From Polaromonas sp. C04 (GTDB lineage Bacteria > Pseudomonadota > Gammaproteobacteria > Burkholderiales > Burkholderiaceae_C): 64,000 nucleotides of DNA. Positions within the stretch are counted from its first letter, which is position 1, and each line of letters begins with the position of its first letter. The position numbers and the translations under genes are program-made. Positions 1 through 9,143 of the stretch are shown piece after piece. The stretch is taken from assembly GCF_002002705.1 (NCBI RefSeq), contig NZ_MUNS01000034.1, forward strand, positions 103,130 to 167,129, given 5' to 3'. The notes under the pieces are model-generated. The model was given only the letters and a program-made list of their open reading frames with translations. It did not search any database and was not told where the DNA came from.

Positions 1-285
1 CGGATCGCTGGCCACCGGCTCGGGCCAGGGCTCATCGAACAGCGTCACATCCACCTCGGTGGTATTGCGGTTGGCATCGAGATAGCTGCGCGGGAAGTGC
101 GCCTCGATCCAGGCGACACCGAGCGCGGGCGCAAAGTCGTACAACTTTTCGACGTGCGTGTCTTCGGCCGTACGCAGCGTCTCCAGCGCACAGGCATAGG
201 CAAAATCGTCGGGGTAATGGACGCCGCTATGGGGCGAGTCGAGCACCAGCGGCGTGGTGCCGGGGCGGTAGGTGACGTAATGCAT
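1..285 (-). CDS. N-formylglutamate amidohydrolase family protein (partial, N-terminus only)
   Basis: The 95 visible codons read leftward off the window edge. They begin MHYVTYRPG and carry the family's early motifs: a DSPHSG metal-ligand stretch, YPDDF, a conserved ED pair, and FPRSYLDANR. Family members hydrolyse N-formylglutamate in histidine breakdown, or act as related hydrolases. ATG at 285 is the first start after an in-frame TAG 33 bases upstream. No clear ribosome-binding site is visible. The C-terminal two thirds, including the remaining metal ligands, lie outside the window, so the substrate cannot be judged and HutG identity is not claimed. Confidence 0.8.
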   Translation of the reverse strand, partial: MHYVTYRPGTTPLVLDSPHSGVHYPDDFAYACALETLRTAEDTHVEKLYDFAPALGVAWIEAHFPRSYLDANRNTTEVDVTLFDEPWPEPVASDP

Positions 286-380
286 CAGGCCATTTTGCCG
301 CAAGGGCAGGCGCTGCGCCTACGCGAAAAACCGCACGACCGGGCCTGGCAACCCCATCGTGCGGCGGGTGGCCCGGCGTA

Positions 381-944
381 TCAGGCGGCGGCAGCGACGT
401 GCAGCGCCGCCGATTTGGCCGCTGCGGATTTTGTGCCGCTGCCGGCACCGAACTCGATCTCACCCGATAACTGGGCGCCTTCTTCGACCACGAGCTTGCC
501 GTAGCGGATCTTGCCGGTGACTTTGCCGGTAGCGTAGATCACCAGCTTGTCGCGCACCGTCAGGCTGCCATCGAACTGGCCACGAATCTCTGCGATATCA
601 ATTTCGGCCGAGCCCTTGAATGCGCCCTGCTGCGAGATCTGCATCACGCGCGAGTCCATCGTGGCTTCCACCAGGCCTTCGACCACGAGCGTGTCGCAAT
701 CGGTGATCTCAACACCCTTGAGTTTGATGTTCGGCCCCACCGTGAGCTTGCTGCCGCCTTCCTGCACGCTTGCCGTTGCGGCAGTTGCGGCGTTGCTATT
801 TGGGACCGGGTTTGCTACGGGCGTGGCTGTCTGCAAAGTATTCAAACCACTCAACCCGGCGGTGCCGCCGCTGGTTGGGGTGGGACGTGGACTGAATCCG
901 TCGGATTCACGCTTGTTGCCGAAAAAGGGAGACTGTAGAGCCAC
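381..944 (-). CDS. Bactofilin family polymer-forming cytoskeletal protein
   Basis: A 187-residue protein with a low-complexity Pro/Ala/Thr-rich N-terminal arm of about 70 residues. A bactofilin (DUF583) beta-helix follows, with repeats such as VEGLVEATMDSRVM, GAFKGSAEIDIAEI, VTGKIRYGKLVVEEGAQLSGEI, and then an Ala-rich tail. Bactofilins self-assemble into membrane-associated filaments that place cell-envelope enzymes. I chose the GTG at 944 because a strong GGAGGAAG ribosome-binding site lies four bases upstream; the in-frame ATG at 974 has none. The gene stands alone. Family assignment is firm, cellular role is inferred. Confidence 0.88.
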   Translation of the reverse strand: MALQSPFFGNKRESDGFSPRPTPTSGGTAGLSGLNTLQTATPVANPVPNSNAATAATASVQEGGSKLTVGPNIKLKGVEITDCDTLVVEGLVEATMDSRVMQISQQGAFKGSAEIDIAEIRGQFDGSLTVRDKLVIYATGKVTGKIRYGKLVVEEGAQLSGEIEFGAGSGTKSAAAKSAALHVAAAA

Positions 945-1091
945 GTAACTTCCTCCAAAAAATGAAGAGTCCATGGTAGCGGTTGCACTGCGTGAAAGAT
1001 GCACTTCATGTGCAAGAGTAGTAACCAAAATTTGGGCGCTCTGGCCAGGGGCGTGCGGGCATCGGGCACAGGCACGCAGGGACGCTCTCGT

Positions 1092-1400
1092 TCAGCGGCG
1101 TTGTGTCTGCATTGCCGCCAGCCAGCGCCCGGTTTGCCTGAAGGTGCGCCAGCCCCGCCACAGGCGCCCGGCCCAGCGCATGGCACGTGCGGGGCGCAGG
1201 GCCGCCAGCAACATCACCGGGCCGATCAACGCATACGGGTGCTGGCGCAGCCATTGCACCCCGGCCCGGGCCGTATCGGCCAGGGCCAGCGGCGCACGCA
1301 GCACCTCGGCCTGACCGGCCAGCGTCTGGCGCAACTGCGCACTGCGCATCACCAGGCGCTGGCGCCGCAGTGCGAGCTGGACATCGCGATCGCTGCTCAT
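1092..1400 (-). CDS. YqjK-like small envelope protein
   Basis: About 102 residues, starting MSSDRDVQLALRRQRL. It is basic and Arg-rich, with one hydrophobic segment near residues 50-66 (YALIGPVMLLAALRP) and an Arg/Trp-rich C-terminus. It is the third gene of the yqjD-yqjE-yqjK arrangement and starts five bases after the yqjE-like gene ends; a GTGAAGG ribosome-binding site precedes ATG 1400. The family is found with ribosome-associated inner-membrane proteins of stationary phase, but YqjK itself has no defined biochemical role. Identification rests as much on gene order as on sequence. Confidence 0.75.
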   Translation of the reverse strand: MSSDRDVQLALRRQRLVMRSAQLRQTLAGQAEVLRAPLALADTARAGVQWLRQHPYALIGPVMLLAALRPARAMRWAGRLWRGWRTFRQTGRWLAAMQTQRR

Positions 1401-1404
1401 GCCT

Positions 1405-1809
1405 TCACTCACCGGTGTTGTGCGGCTTGAGCCCGGCCAGGTCCTGCCGGAGCTCTTGGACCGTGGCGCCGAGCGCGCCCGAGGGGTTGCGCAGCCGGTT
1501 GCGCGCGGCATGCATCAGCAGTGCGCCGGTGCCCAGAAACAGAAGGGTCAAAATACCCAGCGTGGCAAGGCGATAGCCCTCCCACAACAGCACCACGATA
1601 AAGCCGCACAGGAGGATCACGCCGACCCCCAGCAGCATCAGCGCCAGTCCGGCCCACAGCAGGCCATCGAAAACGCGGAGTTTCTCCTGCTCTATCTCGG
1701 TCAGAAACAAGTCAAGGCGAACCTGCGCCATCTCCAGGGCGGTCGCCAGCAGCTGGCGCAAGGAAGCGAACAGGCCGCCGCCCTGCCCGGGCCTGAGCGG
1801 TTCATTCAT
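1405..1809 (-). CDS. YqjE/holin-superfamily inner-membrane protein (DUF1469)
   Basis: 134 residues. A cytoplasmic amphipathic N-terminus containing VRLDLFLTEIEQEKLRV is followed by two adjacent transmembrane helices, roughly residues 48-74 (LLWAGLALMLLGVGVILLCGFIVVLL, split by a short turn) and 80-98. That is the standard architecture of the phage_holin_3_6 / YqjE family. Middle gene of the yqjD-E-K set, about 28 bases after the yqjD-like gene. Probably forms a membrane assembly with YqjD in stationary phase; that role is inferred from enterobacterial homologues. Confidence 0.85.
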   Translation of the reverse strand: MNEPLRPGQGGGLFASLRQLLATALEMAQVRLDLFLTEIEQEKLRVFDGLLWAGLALMLLGVGVILLCGFIVVLLWEGYRLATLGILTLLFLGTGALLMHAARNRLRNPSGALGATVQELRQDLAGLKPHNTGE

Positions 1810-1836
1810 GGAGGCGCCGTGTCGGAGTGCGCCGCA

Positions 1837-2148
1837 TCAGCGGCGGCCGATCAGCAGCCCCACCACCACGCCGATACCGGCCGCCATGCCAACCGCCTTC
1901 CAGGGGTGCTCATTGACAAAGTCATCGGTGGCCCGCCCGGCGGCCTTGGCCTTCACCACGGCGGCATCCTGCAAGTGCGCGAGGTCGATGCGCGCCTTCT
2001 TGAGGCCGGACTCGATGCGTCCGCGCAGTGCAGCCGCGCCCTCACCGGCCTGGTTGGCGGTCATGCGCAGCAGCTCTTCCGCGTCAGAGATGACGACACG
2101 CACGTCGCTGATCAATTTATCTTTGTTGGCACCGGTGAATTCGGACAT
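1837..2148 (-). CDS. YqjD/ElaB family membrane-anchored ribosome-binding protein (DUF883)
   Basis: 103 residues starting MSEFTGANKDKLISDV. A long amphipathic helical N-terminal region is followed by a single C-terminal transmembrane helix (GMAAGIGVVVGLLIGRR), the usual C-tail anchor of the YqjD/ElaB/YgaM family. In E. coli these proteins tether ribosomes to the inner membrane in stationary phase under RpoS control. First gene of the yqjD-yqjE-yqjK unit. The start gives normal family length; no strong ribosome-binding site was found. Confidence 0.88.
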   Translation of the reverse strand: MSEFTGANKDKLISDVRVVISDAEELLRMTANQAGEGAAALRGRIESGLKKARIDLAHLQDAAVVKAKAAGRATDDFVNEHPWKAVGMAAGIGVVVGLLIGRR

Positions 2149-2233
2149 GGCAGGCTTTCGTTGGTTGAAACAGTTTGATGCTACCCAATGAATACTACCA
2201 AGAGTCTGATCAAGGTCAAGGCCGCGCCTGTCA

Positions 2234-3145
2234 TCAGGGCGTGAACTGCAGCTTGTAGTCCCTGGCAAATTCCTCGCATCGCAACAGCATCCGCTGCTTT
2301 TGCCGTGCCACGTCCGATGAATCGCTGCAGAAGAAGTTGCGTGTACATCTTCCATAGGCGTCAAGCGCAGCAGCGACCCGCGCCACATCCTGCGCCGTCG
2401 CAGCGGCAACGGGCCGCAGTGCCGGACGCCTCGTGCTGCGTTGATACCTGATCAACCGGGCCAGCCTGTTCGCCATCGACTTGGTACGCGTGATCGACCT
2501 GACCAGGGGCACATTCATCGCCAGGGGCGCATAGGGTCGATTCACCGTGGCGAGCCAGTCCCTCCATTTGAACTCATTGAAGCGATGCGCCAGAATACAC
2601 GCCGCCCATGGAATGCCCATCGCGTCGGCACAAATGGCTCCATGCAGGGACTCGGCCAGAATGCGCGAGCAGGTGCGCATCTGCGCAATGACCGCGCCGG
2701 GCGACTGCCTGGGGCTGATGGCCAACATCCCTGCCTTGCTGGCGACGCTGGCCCAGTCAAAACTGTCCCAGGTCGCATGGTGCGGAATCAGCCCGACAGG
2801 GCCCCTACTATCATGCCCGGGCAGGAGTTCGGGCCACAGGATGGCCGAATCGCCCAGCGCCAGCTCACCGGGGATCCCGAATTCTCTCGCCGTGCCCGGG
2901 CCTCGCACCCAACGAAAATCCCAGTTGGCATCGGGTGGGCCGGCAAGATTTCCACCGAGTCCGGTTCCCAGCACCACTTTTCGGGCCGCCGCATCGTGCC
3001 GGCCGTCCAGCAGCGTTCCGACGCCATAGAAGAGAATCTGCCCCGTCAATTTCGATAAATCGGGAAACAGCCGCGACCATAGCTGTAAATTGATGTCGTC
3101 GCCAAAATTTCCGCCATCGATGCGGCAGTGTTGGATCAACGCCAT
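2234..3145 (-). CDS. Polysaccharide pyruvyl transferase family protein
   Basis: 303 residues. The N-terminal NFGDDINLQLW motif and the later SRILAESLHGAICADAMGIPW block are signatures of the polysaccharide pyruvyl transferase (PF04230) fold. Members transfer pyruvate from phosphoenolpyruvate onto a sugar of an exported polysaccharide, or act as related glycan-modifying enzymes. ATG 3145 follows an AAGGTGGG ribosome-binding site. No glycosyltransferases or export genes lie nearby, so this is an orphan between the yqj genes and tRNA-Val; the acceptor glycan is unknown. The C-terminal 60 residues are basic and look lineage-specific. Confidence 0.82.
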   Translation of the reverse strand: MALIQHCRIDGGNFGDDINLQLWSRLFPDLSKLTGQILFYGVGTLLDGRHDAAARKVVLGTGLGGNLAGPPDANWDFRWVRGPGTAREFGIPGELALGDSAILWPELLPGHDSRGPVGLIPHHATWDSFDWASVASKAGMLAISPRQSPGAVIAQMRTCSRILAESLHGAICADAMGIPWAACILAHRFNEFKWRDWLATVNRPYAPLAMNVPLVRSITRTKSMANRLARLIRYQRSTRRPALRPVAAATAQDVARVAAALDAYGRCTRNFFCSDSSDVARQKQRMLLRCEEFARDYKLQFTP

Positions 3146-3331
3146 TTTTTGCCCACCTTGATCCCGGCGGCCGGAAGTGGCCTGTTGCAGGCCTGCCCTT
3201 TGTATTGCATGGTGCAACTGTCAGGCAGGGGCGATGCCTCTCAATGTCTACAAAGTGAATATATCGTAAAGACACGTAATGCGTCGGCGGGACCGCTGCG
3301 GGGTTCGTGCGTGGCGGGTGGGGACAGGCAA

Positions 3332-3364
3332 GAAAAAAGGACCCGGCATTTCTGCCTGGTCCTT
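3332..3364 (-). terminator. Rho-independent terminator after tRNA-Val
   Basis: Read leftward, a 12-base arm AAGGACCAGGCA, a GAAA tetraloop, the matching arm TGCCGGGTCCTT (one mismatch) and a T-run. It starts about 20 bases past the tRNA 3' end and fits an intrinsic terminator. Confidence 0.88.
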
Positions 3365-3385
3365 GATTTTCATCACCAATGATAT

Positions 3386-3460
3386 TGGTGGGCAGTGCAA
3401 GTTTCGAACTTGCGACCCCTGCAGTGTGAATGCAGTGCTCTACCCCTGAGCTAACCGCCC
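3386..3460 (-). tRNA. tRNA-Val (anticodon CAC)
   Basis: 75 bases including an encoded CCA end. Acceptor stem GGGCGGT pairs with ACTGCCC (one G-T). The D-arm contains TTAGCTCAGGGGTAGAGC. The anticodon stem CTGCA/TGCAG encloses loop TTCACAC, giving anticodon CAC, and the T-arm carries GTTCGAA. All arms fold, and a terminator follows directly. Confidence 0.96.
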
Positions 3461-3486
3461 AAATCTGTTGTTCAGAATACCTTAAA

Positions 3487-4215
3487 TTATGCCATAAATG
3501 GTGCCGCCGCTGGCGCCAGGGTCCGCCACACCGTCTTGCCGTCGCTGGACTTGTCGAGTTGCTTGAGGACGTCTTCATGCGCCGCCGCCTCCTGCTCACT
3601 GGCCGGCAGCACGGGCAAATCAAAACCGCGCAGGTCCATGCGCGTGGTGACGGTCCCCTGGTTGTCACCGGGCTCCAGATCCATCAACAGCGCGTCCTGG
3701 CCGCGCGTGAGGTTGATGTACACATCGGCCAGCAGCTCGGCATCGAGCAACGCGCCATGCAGCGTGCGGGTCGAGTTGTCGACGCCCAGCCGGTCGCACA
3801 GGGCGTTGAGCGAATTTCGCTTGCCCGGAAACATTTCCTTCGCCATGGCCAGCGTATCGGTCACGCTGCCCACGAACTGTCCGAGGGCCGGCCGGCCGAT
3901 CAGCTCCAGCTCCTTGTTCAGGAAGCTGACATCGAACTGGGCGTTGTGGATGATGATTTCGGCATCCCGCAGGTAGTCGAGCAACTCGTCTGCCACGGCT
4001 TCGAACCTGGGCTTGTCGCGCAAAAATTCGCTGCTGATGCCATGCACCTTGAGCGCGTCCTCGTGGCTGTCACGCCCCGGGTTCAGATAGAAGTGCTTGT
4101 TGTTGCCGGTGAGTTTGCGCGCCAGCAGTTCCACACAGCCAATTTCAATGATGCGGTCACCGCCTTCGGCCGACAGGCCCGTGGTTTCGGTGTCGAGAAC
4201 GATCTGGCGTGACAT
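3487..4215 (-). CDS. dnaQ: DNA polymerase III epsilon subunit, 3'-5' proofreading exonuclease
   Basis: 242 residues of the DEDDh exonuclease family. Exo I is DTETTG (residues 8-13), Exo II is HNAQFDVSFLN with its Asp, and Exo III is HGALLDAELLADVY with the catalytic His and Asp. It removes misincorporated bases within the Pol III core. Length matches the E. coli protein. The ATG overlaps the fdx stop by one base (TGATG), so it is translationally coupled to the last isc gene, an arrangement common in Burkholderiales. Very secure. Confidence 0.97.
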   Translation of the reverse strand: MSRQIVLDTETTGLSAEGGDRIIEIGCVELLARKLTGNNKHFYLNPGRDSHEDALKVHGISSEFLRDKPRFEAVADELLDYLRDAEIIIHNAQFDVSFLNKELELIGRPALGQFVGSVTDTLAMAKEMFPGKRNSLNALCDRLGVDNSTRTLHGALLDAELLADVYINLTRGQDALLMDLEPGDNQGTVTTRMDLRGFDLPVLPASEQEAAAHEDVLKQLDKSSDGKTVWRTLAPAAAPFMA

Positions 4216-4553
4216 CAGTGATTCTCCTTGGCGTGGTTGATCGAATATTTGGGAATTTCCACCGTCACATTCGACTGCGCCAGGATTGCCTGGCAGCTCA
4301 GGCGCGAGTTTGGCTCCAGCCCCCAGGCGCGGTCCAGCAGGTCCTCTTCGTTTTCGTCCATTTCGTTGAGCGACTGGAAGCCCTCGCGCACCACCACATG
4401 GCAGGTGGTGCAGGCGCAGCTCAGGTCGCAGGCGTGCTCGATGTTGATGTGATTGTCGAGCAGCGCCTCGCAGATCGAGGTGCCCGCCGGTGCGCTGACT
4501 TCTGCCCCCTGCGGACAGTATTCGGGGTGCGGCAGTATTTTGATAACGGGCAT
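4215..4553 (-). CDS. fdx: ISC-type [2Fe-2S] ferredoxin
   Basis: 112 residues, adrenodoxin-like ferredoxin of the iron-sulfur cluster assembly system; it supplies electrons during cluster formation on IscU. Cluster cysteines fall at 42, 48, 51 and 87, the same numbers as in E. coli Fdx, with the extra Cys46 also kept (HACDLSCACTTC and LSCQAI). It lies 13 bases after hscA and overlaps dnaQ by one base. Acidic patches such as NEMDENEEDLLDRAW match the partner-docking surface of this family. Confidence 0.97.
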   Translation of the reverse strand: MPVIKILPHPEYCPQGAEVSAPAGTSICEALLDNHINIEHACDLSCACTTCHVVVREGFQSLNEMDENEEDLLDRAWGLEPNSRLSCQAILAQSNVTVEIPKYSINHAKENH

Positions 4554-4566
4554 GCGATGTTGTCTT

Positions 4567-6450
4567 TTATAAGGTTTTCACGTTTTTGCCGGCCAGGGCT
4601 TGCCGGATGCCGCGGTTCATGCGCAGGGCCGCGAACGCTTCCGTCCCCGCGGCCAGGCGCTGTGTTGTCGCCTCGACCGCCTTGGGGTCTTCCAGCAACA
4701 GGGCCTGCACGCTGGCGTCCAGCAGCGCATCGATGCCGGCGCGCTCGCTGGCGGACAGCAGATCGCCATCGGCCGCCAGCGCGCTGCGGGTGGCCGCCAT
4801 CATGCGCTCGGCATCGACGCGCGCCTGCACCAGTGCGCGCGCCTGCACGTCCTGCCCCGCGGTCGAGAAACTGTCCTGCAGCATTCTGGCGATCTGCTCG
4901 TCGCTCAGGCCGTAGGAAGGCTTTACGTCAATGCTGGCTTCGACACCGCTGGTCTGCTCCCTGGCCTGCACGGTCAGCAGGCCATCCGCGTCGACCGTGA
5001 ACATGACGCGAATACGCGCGGCGCCCGCCACCATGGGCGGAATGCCGCGCAGCTCAAAACGCGCCAGGCTGCGGCAATCGGCCACCAGATCGCGCTCGCC
5101 CTGCACCACATGCAGCGCCAGCGCGGTCTGGCCATCCTGAAAGGTGGTGAAGTCCTGCGCCATCGCGGTCGGGATGGTCTGATTGCGCGGCACGATGCGC
5201 TCGACCAGGCCGCCCATGGTCTCAATCCCGAGCGACAGCGGAATCACGTCCAGCAGCAGCAGATCACCCGCCATGTTGTGGCCTGCCAACTGGTTGGCCT
5301 GGATGGCCGCGCCCAAAGCCACCACTTCGTCCGGATTGAGGTTGTTCAACGGCGCATGGCCAAAAAAATTGCCGACGGCGCGCTGGATTTGCGGCATGCG
5401 CGTCGAGCCACCCACCATCACCACACCCTTGACGTCGTCCCGGCCGAGTTTGGCATCGCGCAGGGCCTTGCGCGCAGCAGCCAGGGTGCGATCCGTCAGG
5501 CCGGCCGTGGCGGCCTCGAATTGTGCGGCGGTTACATGAAAACTGACCTTAGCCCCCGCCAGTTCAGCACTGAACGCTACCGAATCCGTAGCAGACGCAA
5601 CTGAAGAGAGCGCCTCCTTGCAGGCCCGCGCGGCCACCTTCAGCGCCGATTTGTCCGATGCGGTGACGGCTTGCAGGCCAGCTTGCGCCAGCACCCAGTC
5701 GGCCAGTGCACGGTCATAGTCGTCGCCGCCCAGCGCCGAGTCGCCGCCGGTCGCGATGACCTCGAACACGCCTTGCGTCAGGCGCAGGATGGAAATGTCG
5801 AAGGTGCCGCCGCCCAGGTCATAGACCGCATAAATGCCTTCGCTGGCATTGTCCAGCCCGTACGCCAGAGCGGCGGCCGTGGGTTCGCTGATCAAGCGCA
5901 GCACATTGATGCCCGCCAGTTGGGCCGCATCCTTGGTGGCCTGGCGCTGCGCCTCGTCAAAATACGCCGGCACGGTGATCACGGCGCCGTAGAGGTCGTC
6001 TTTGAACGTGTCCTCGGCCCGGTGCCGCAGCGCGGCGAGTATCTCGGCGCTCAGCTCTACCGGCGATTTGTCGCCCGCCACGGTGTTGATCCACAGCATG
6101 CCGGAAGGCTCCGACGCGCCGGCATCGACAAACCGGTACGGCAACTTGTCGTGATTGGCAATGTCCTGGAGGCCCCGCCCCATGAAGCGCTTGACCGATG
6201 CAATGGTGTTTTCCGGATCCTCGGCCTGCGCCGCCAGCGCATCAAAACCAATTTTTCGCCCACCGTCGGCCAAATAACGCACCACGGAGGGAAGTATCAC
6301 CCTGCCCTGCGCATCGGGCAGGCATTCGGCCACACCGCTGCGCACCGCAGCGACCAGCGAATGGGTGGTGCCCAGGTCAATGCCCACCGCGATACGCCGC
6401 TGGTGCGGATCGGGCGACTGGCCGGGCTCTGAAATCTGAAGAAGCGCCAT
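4567..6450 (-). CDS. hscA: Fe-S protein assembly chaperone HscA (Hsp70 family)
   Basis: 627 residues. An N-terminal nucleotide-binding domain has [12 protein letters not shown] (about residues 23-34), [13 protein letters not shown] and [14 protein letters not shown]; a substrate-binding domain follows ([14 protein letters not shown] onward) with a helical lid. HscA is the specialised Hsp70 that binds the LPPVK loop of IscU and releases the cluster with HscB's help. It follows hscB by 24 bases and precedes fdx. A short region near 5571-5606 loosely resembles the dispersed repeat described elsewhere, but the match is too weak to annotate. Confidence 0.97.
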   Translation of the reverse strand: MALLQISEPGQSPDPHQRRIAVGIDLGTTHSLVAAVRSGVAECLPDAQGRVILPSVVRYLADGGRKIGFDALAAQAEDPENTIASVKRFMGRGLQDIANHDKLPYRFVDAGASEPSGMLWINTVAGDKSPVELSAEILAALRHRAEDTFKDDLYGAVITVPAYFDEAQRQATKDAAQLAGINVLRLISEPTAAALAYGLDNASEGIYAVYDLGGGTFDISILRLTQGVFEVIATGGDSALGGDDYDRALADWVLAQAGLQAVTASDKSALKVAARACKEALSSVASATDSVAFSAELAGAKVSFHVTAAQFEAATAGLTDRTLAAARKALRDAKLGRDDVKGVVMVGGSTRMPQIQRAVGNFFGHAPLNNLNPDEVVALGAAIQANQLAGHNMAGDLLLLDVIPLSLGIETMGGLVERIVPRNQTIPTAMAQDFTTFQDGQTALALHVVQGERDLVADCRSLARFELRGIPPMVAGAARIRVMFTVDADGLLTVQAREQTSGVEASIDVKPSYGLSDEQIARMLQDSFSTAGQDVQARALVQARVDAERMMAATRSALAADGDLLSASERAGIDALLDASVQALLLEDPKAVEATTQRLAAGTEAFAALRMNRGIRQALAGKNVKTL

Positions 6451-6474
6451 GTAATTTGTTCGGATTGACGGGCT

Positions 6475-7044
6475 CTATTGTCCCTTGCCGGCAGTGCCCG
6501 GTGGGGCGCTGCCGGCCTGGCTACTGGATTGAGCGTCGGCGTCCAGACGGTCTTCGATGTCGCGGGCAAAACGCTCGATGAACATCAGGGCCCTGACCTG
6601 CTGCACGGCCTGTGCGTAGTGGTGCTCCACATCCAGCAATTGCTCACATTTTTGTAGCGCCTGGCGCCGTGCGCTGGCCACCTCAAAGCTGATTTGATCC
6701 AGTTCGGCGGGGCTGACGGCATCATCGAGCGACTCGCGCCATGCCATTTGCTGCATCAGGAAATCCGCCGGCATGGCCGTGTTGTTTTCGGCATTGACGG
6801 GCGCGCCGTTCAGCTCGCACAGGTAGGCCGCTCGCCTGAGCGGATCCTTCAGGCGCTGGTAGGCCTCGTTGATGCGCACCGACCACTGCATCGCCACGCG
6901 CTGGGCGGCCGCGCCGTGCCCGGAGAACTTGTCGGGATGGGCTTCGCGCTGCAGCGCCTTCCAGCGCGCATCCAGGGTCGCACGCTCCTGCGCAAACCGC
7001 GCCGGAATGTCAAATAGCTCGAAATCGCTGGATTGGAGGTTCAT
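6475..7044 (-). CDS. hscB: Fe-S protein assembly co-chaperone HscB
   Basis: 189 residues. An N-terminal J-domain carries the HPD tripeptide at 36-38 (REAHPDKF). A C-terminal three-helix domain, which binds IscU, includes FLMQQMAWRESLDDA. It stimulates HscA ATPase and delivers IscU. The ATG sits only about six bases beyond the T-run of a strong hairpin, and the only GG-rich ribosome-binding sequence is inside that hairpin's 3' arm. Translation and transcription of hscB-hscA-fdx may therefore be held down relative to iscRSUA. Confidence 0.95.
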   Translation of the reverse strand: MNLQSSDFELFDIPARFAQERATLDARWKALQREAHPDKFSGHGAAAQRVAMQWSVRINEAYQRLKDPLRRAAYLCELNGAPVNAENNTAMPADFLMQQMAWRESLDDAVSPAELDQISFEVASARRQALQKCEQLLDVEHHYAQAVQQVRALMFIERFARDIEDRLDADAQSSSQAGSAPPGTAGKGQ

Positions 7045-7049
7045 GTCAA

Positions 7050-7082
7050 TAAAAAACCGCCATCACGGAGCGTGAAGGCGGT
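7050..7082 (-). terminator. Intrinsic terminator/attenuator between iscA and hscB
   Basis: Read leftward: ACCGCC, a T/T mismatch, TCACG, loop CTC, CGTGA, GGCGGT, then TTTTTT. The stem is 11 paired bases with a six-T tail, and it lies between iscA (stop 7102) and hscB (start 7044), inside what is normally one operon. Confidence 0.85.
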
Positions 7083-7101
7083 CTGCTGGGAACGCACGGA
7101 G

Positions 7102-7425
7102 TCAGACGCGAAAGCTCTCTCCACAGCCACAGCGATCGCGCTCTTTCGGGTTGTTGAACTTGAAGCCTTCGTTCAGCCCTTCGCGCACAAAATCGAGTTC
7201 GGTCCCATCGATGTAGGCCAGGCTCTTGGGGTCGATCAGGACCTTCACGCCATGCCCTTCGAAGACGATGTCTTCGGGCGCGACATCATCGACATATTCG
7301 AGCTTGTAGGCCAGGCCCGAGCAGCCCGTGGTTTTAACGCCGAGGCGCACGCCCACGCCCTTGCCGCGCTTTTCCATGTAGCGGGAGACGTGCTGCGCCG
7401 CAGCTTCAGTCAAGGTAACAGCCAT
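7102..7425 (-). CDS. iscA: A-type iron-sulfur cluster carrier IscA
   Basis: 107 residues, standard length. The three conserved cysteines are at 35 (TTGCSGLAY) and 99/101 (DRCGCGESF), which together bind iron or an Fe-S cluster passed to apoproteins. ATG 7425 gives the usual [10 protein letters not shown] start, with an AGAAGGTG ribosome-binding site upstream. It follows iscU by 20 bases and is followed by a terminator-like hairpin. Secure. Confidence 0.96.
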   Translation of the reverse strand: MAVTLTEAAAQHVSRYMEKRGKGVGVRLGVKTTGCSGLAYKLEYVDDVAPEDIVFEGHGVKVLIDPKSLAYIDGTELDFVREGLNEGFKFNNPKERDRCGCGESFRV

Positions 7426-7445
7426 TTCAGTGCACCTTCTCAATG

Positions 7446-7844
7446 TCAGTGGGTTTGCAGGGCGGTGTGTTTTTGCTTGTAATCGTTCACCGCGGCCTTG
7501 ATCGCGTCTTCGGCCAGGATGGAGCAGTGAATCTTCACGGGCGGCAGCGCCAGTTCTTCCGCAATCTGGCTGTTCTTGAGCGCGGCCGCCTGGTCCAGCG
7601 TCTTGCCCTTGACCCATTCGGTCACGAGCGAGCTCGATGCGATGGCGGAGCCGCAACCGTAGGTCTTGAAGCGCGCGTCTTCGATCACGCCGGTTTGCGG
7701 ATTCACCTTGATCTGCAGCTTCATCACGTCGCCACAGGCCGGTGCGCCCACCATGCCGGTGCCAACGGATTCATCGCCCTTGTCGAAAGAGCCGACGTTG
7801 CGCGGGTTTTCGTAGTGTTCAACCACTTTTTCTGAGTAAGCCAT
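7446..7844 (-). CDS. iscU: Fe-S cluster assembly scaffold IscU
   Basis: 132 residues. Cluster ligands Cys37 (APACGD), Cys64 (YGCGSA) and Cys107 (IHCS), plus Asp39, are all present. The HscA recognition loop LPPVK lies at 100-104. It builds [2Fe-2S] clusters using sulfur from IscS. Lies 30 bases after iscS and 20 before iscA. Confidence 0.97.
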   Translation of the reverse strand: MAYSEKVVEHYENPRNVGSFDKGDESVGTGMVGAPACGDVMKLQIKVNPQTGVIEDARFKTYGCGSAIASSSLVTEWVKGKTLDQAAALKNSQIAEELALPPVKIHCSILAEDAIKAAVNDYKQKHTALQTH

Positions 7845-7874
7845 GGCATTGACCTCTTGGATATTTTAAATTAA

Positions 7875-9095
7875 TTAATGGGCGGACCACTGGATCGTGC
7901 TGATGTCAACGCCGTCCTGGTACATCTCCCACAACGGGCTCAAGTCGCGCAGTTTGGCGACATTCTGCTTGATGGTCTGCACGGCGTAATCAATCTCGGC
8001 CTCGGTGGTCCAGCGGCCAATCGTCATGCGCAAACTGCTGTGGGCCAGCTCGTCGCTTCGGCCCAGCGCGCGCAGCACGTAGCTGGGCTCCAGGCTGGCC
8101 GAGGTGCAGGCCGAGCCGGACGATACCGCCAGCCCCTTGATGCCCATGATCAACGACTCGCCCTCGACATAGTTGAAGCTCATGTTGAGGTTGTGCGGCA
8201 CGCGTTTTTCAAGGTGGCCGTTGATGAACACCTGCTCCACATCCTTCAGGCCCGCCAGCATGCGATCGTGCAGGGCGCGGATGCGCACGTTCTCGGCCGC
8301 CATTTCAGCTTTGGCAATGCGGTAGGCCTCGCCCATGCCGACAATCTGGTGTGTGGGCAAGGTGCCCGAGCGCATGCCGCGCTCATGGCCACCACCGTGC
8401 ATTTGCGCCTCGATGCGCACGCGGGGCTTGCGGCGCACAAACAGGGCGCCGATGCCCTTGGGGCCATAGACCTTGTGGGCGGTCAGGCTCATCAAATCGA
8501 CGGGCAGCTGGCTCAGGTCGATATCGACCCGGCCCGTGGCCTGCGCCGCATCGACGTGAAAGATCACGCCCTTTTCGCGGCAAATCGCGCCGATGGCCGC
8601 AATGTCCTGAATCACGCCGATTTCGTTGTTGACGAACATGACGCTGGCCAGGATCGTGTCGGGCCGGATGGCCGCCCTGAAAACCTCCAGGTCCAGCAGG
8701 CCGTCGGACTGGACGTCCAGATACGTCACCTCGAAGCCCTGGCGCTCGAGTTCGCGGCAGGTGTCGAGCACGGCTTTGTGCTCGGTCTTGACCGTAATGA
8801 TGTGTTTGCCCCGGGTCTTGTAGAAGCCGGCAGCGCCCTTGAGGGCCAGGTTGTTCGACTCGGTTGCGCCCGAAGTCCAGACGATCTCGCGCGGATCCGC
8901 ACCAATCAGCGCAGCGACCTGCTCGCGCGCCTTTTCAACGGCCGCTTCCGCCTCCCAGCCCCAGGCGTGACTGCGCGAGGCCGGATTGCCGAAGTGCTCG
9001 CGCAGCCACGGGACCATGGCGTCCACCACGCGCTCGTCGCACGGGCTGGTGGCGCTGTAGTCCATGTAAATCGGAAAGTGCGGGGTCATGTCCAT
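7875..9095 (-). CDS. iscS: Cysteine desulfurase IscS
   Basis: 406 residues, PLP-dependent class V aminotransferase fold. Visible are [12 protein letters not shown] at the N-terminus, TEHKAVLD, the PLP lysine in [12 protein letters not shown], and the mobile catalytic-cysteine loop [14 protein letters not shown]. It takes sulfur from cysteine for IscU and tRNA thiolation. I chose ATG 9095 to match family length; ATG 9089 (MTPHFP) is nearly as good, and neither has a strong ribosome-binding site. It follows iscR by 48 bases. Confidence 0.96.
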   Translation of the reverse strand: MDMTPHFPIYMDYSATSPCDERVVDAMVPWLREHFGNPASRSHAWGWEAEAAVEKAREQVAALIGADPREIVWTSGATESNNLALKGAAGFYKTRGKHIITVKTEHKAVLDTCRELERQGFEVTYLDVQSDGLLDLEVFRAAIRPDTILASVMFVNNEIGVIQDIAAIGAICREKGVIFHVDAAQATGRVDIDLSQLPVDLMSLTAHKVYGPKGIGALFVRRKPRVRIEAQMHGGGHERGMRSGTLPTHQIVGMGEAYRIAKAEMAAENVRIRALHDRMLAGLKDVEQVFINGHLEKRVPHNLNMSFNYVEGESLIMGIKGLAVSSGSACTSASLEPSYVLRALGRSDELAHSSLRMTIGRWTTEAEIDYAVQTIKQNVAKLRDLSPLWEMYQDGVDISTIQWSAH

Positions 9096-9143
9096 GGCTG
9101 ATTCAATAGTTCTGGCGGATAGATACAAAAGGTGGCGTTCGAC

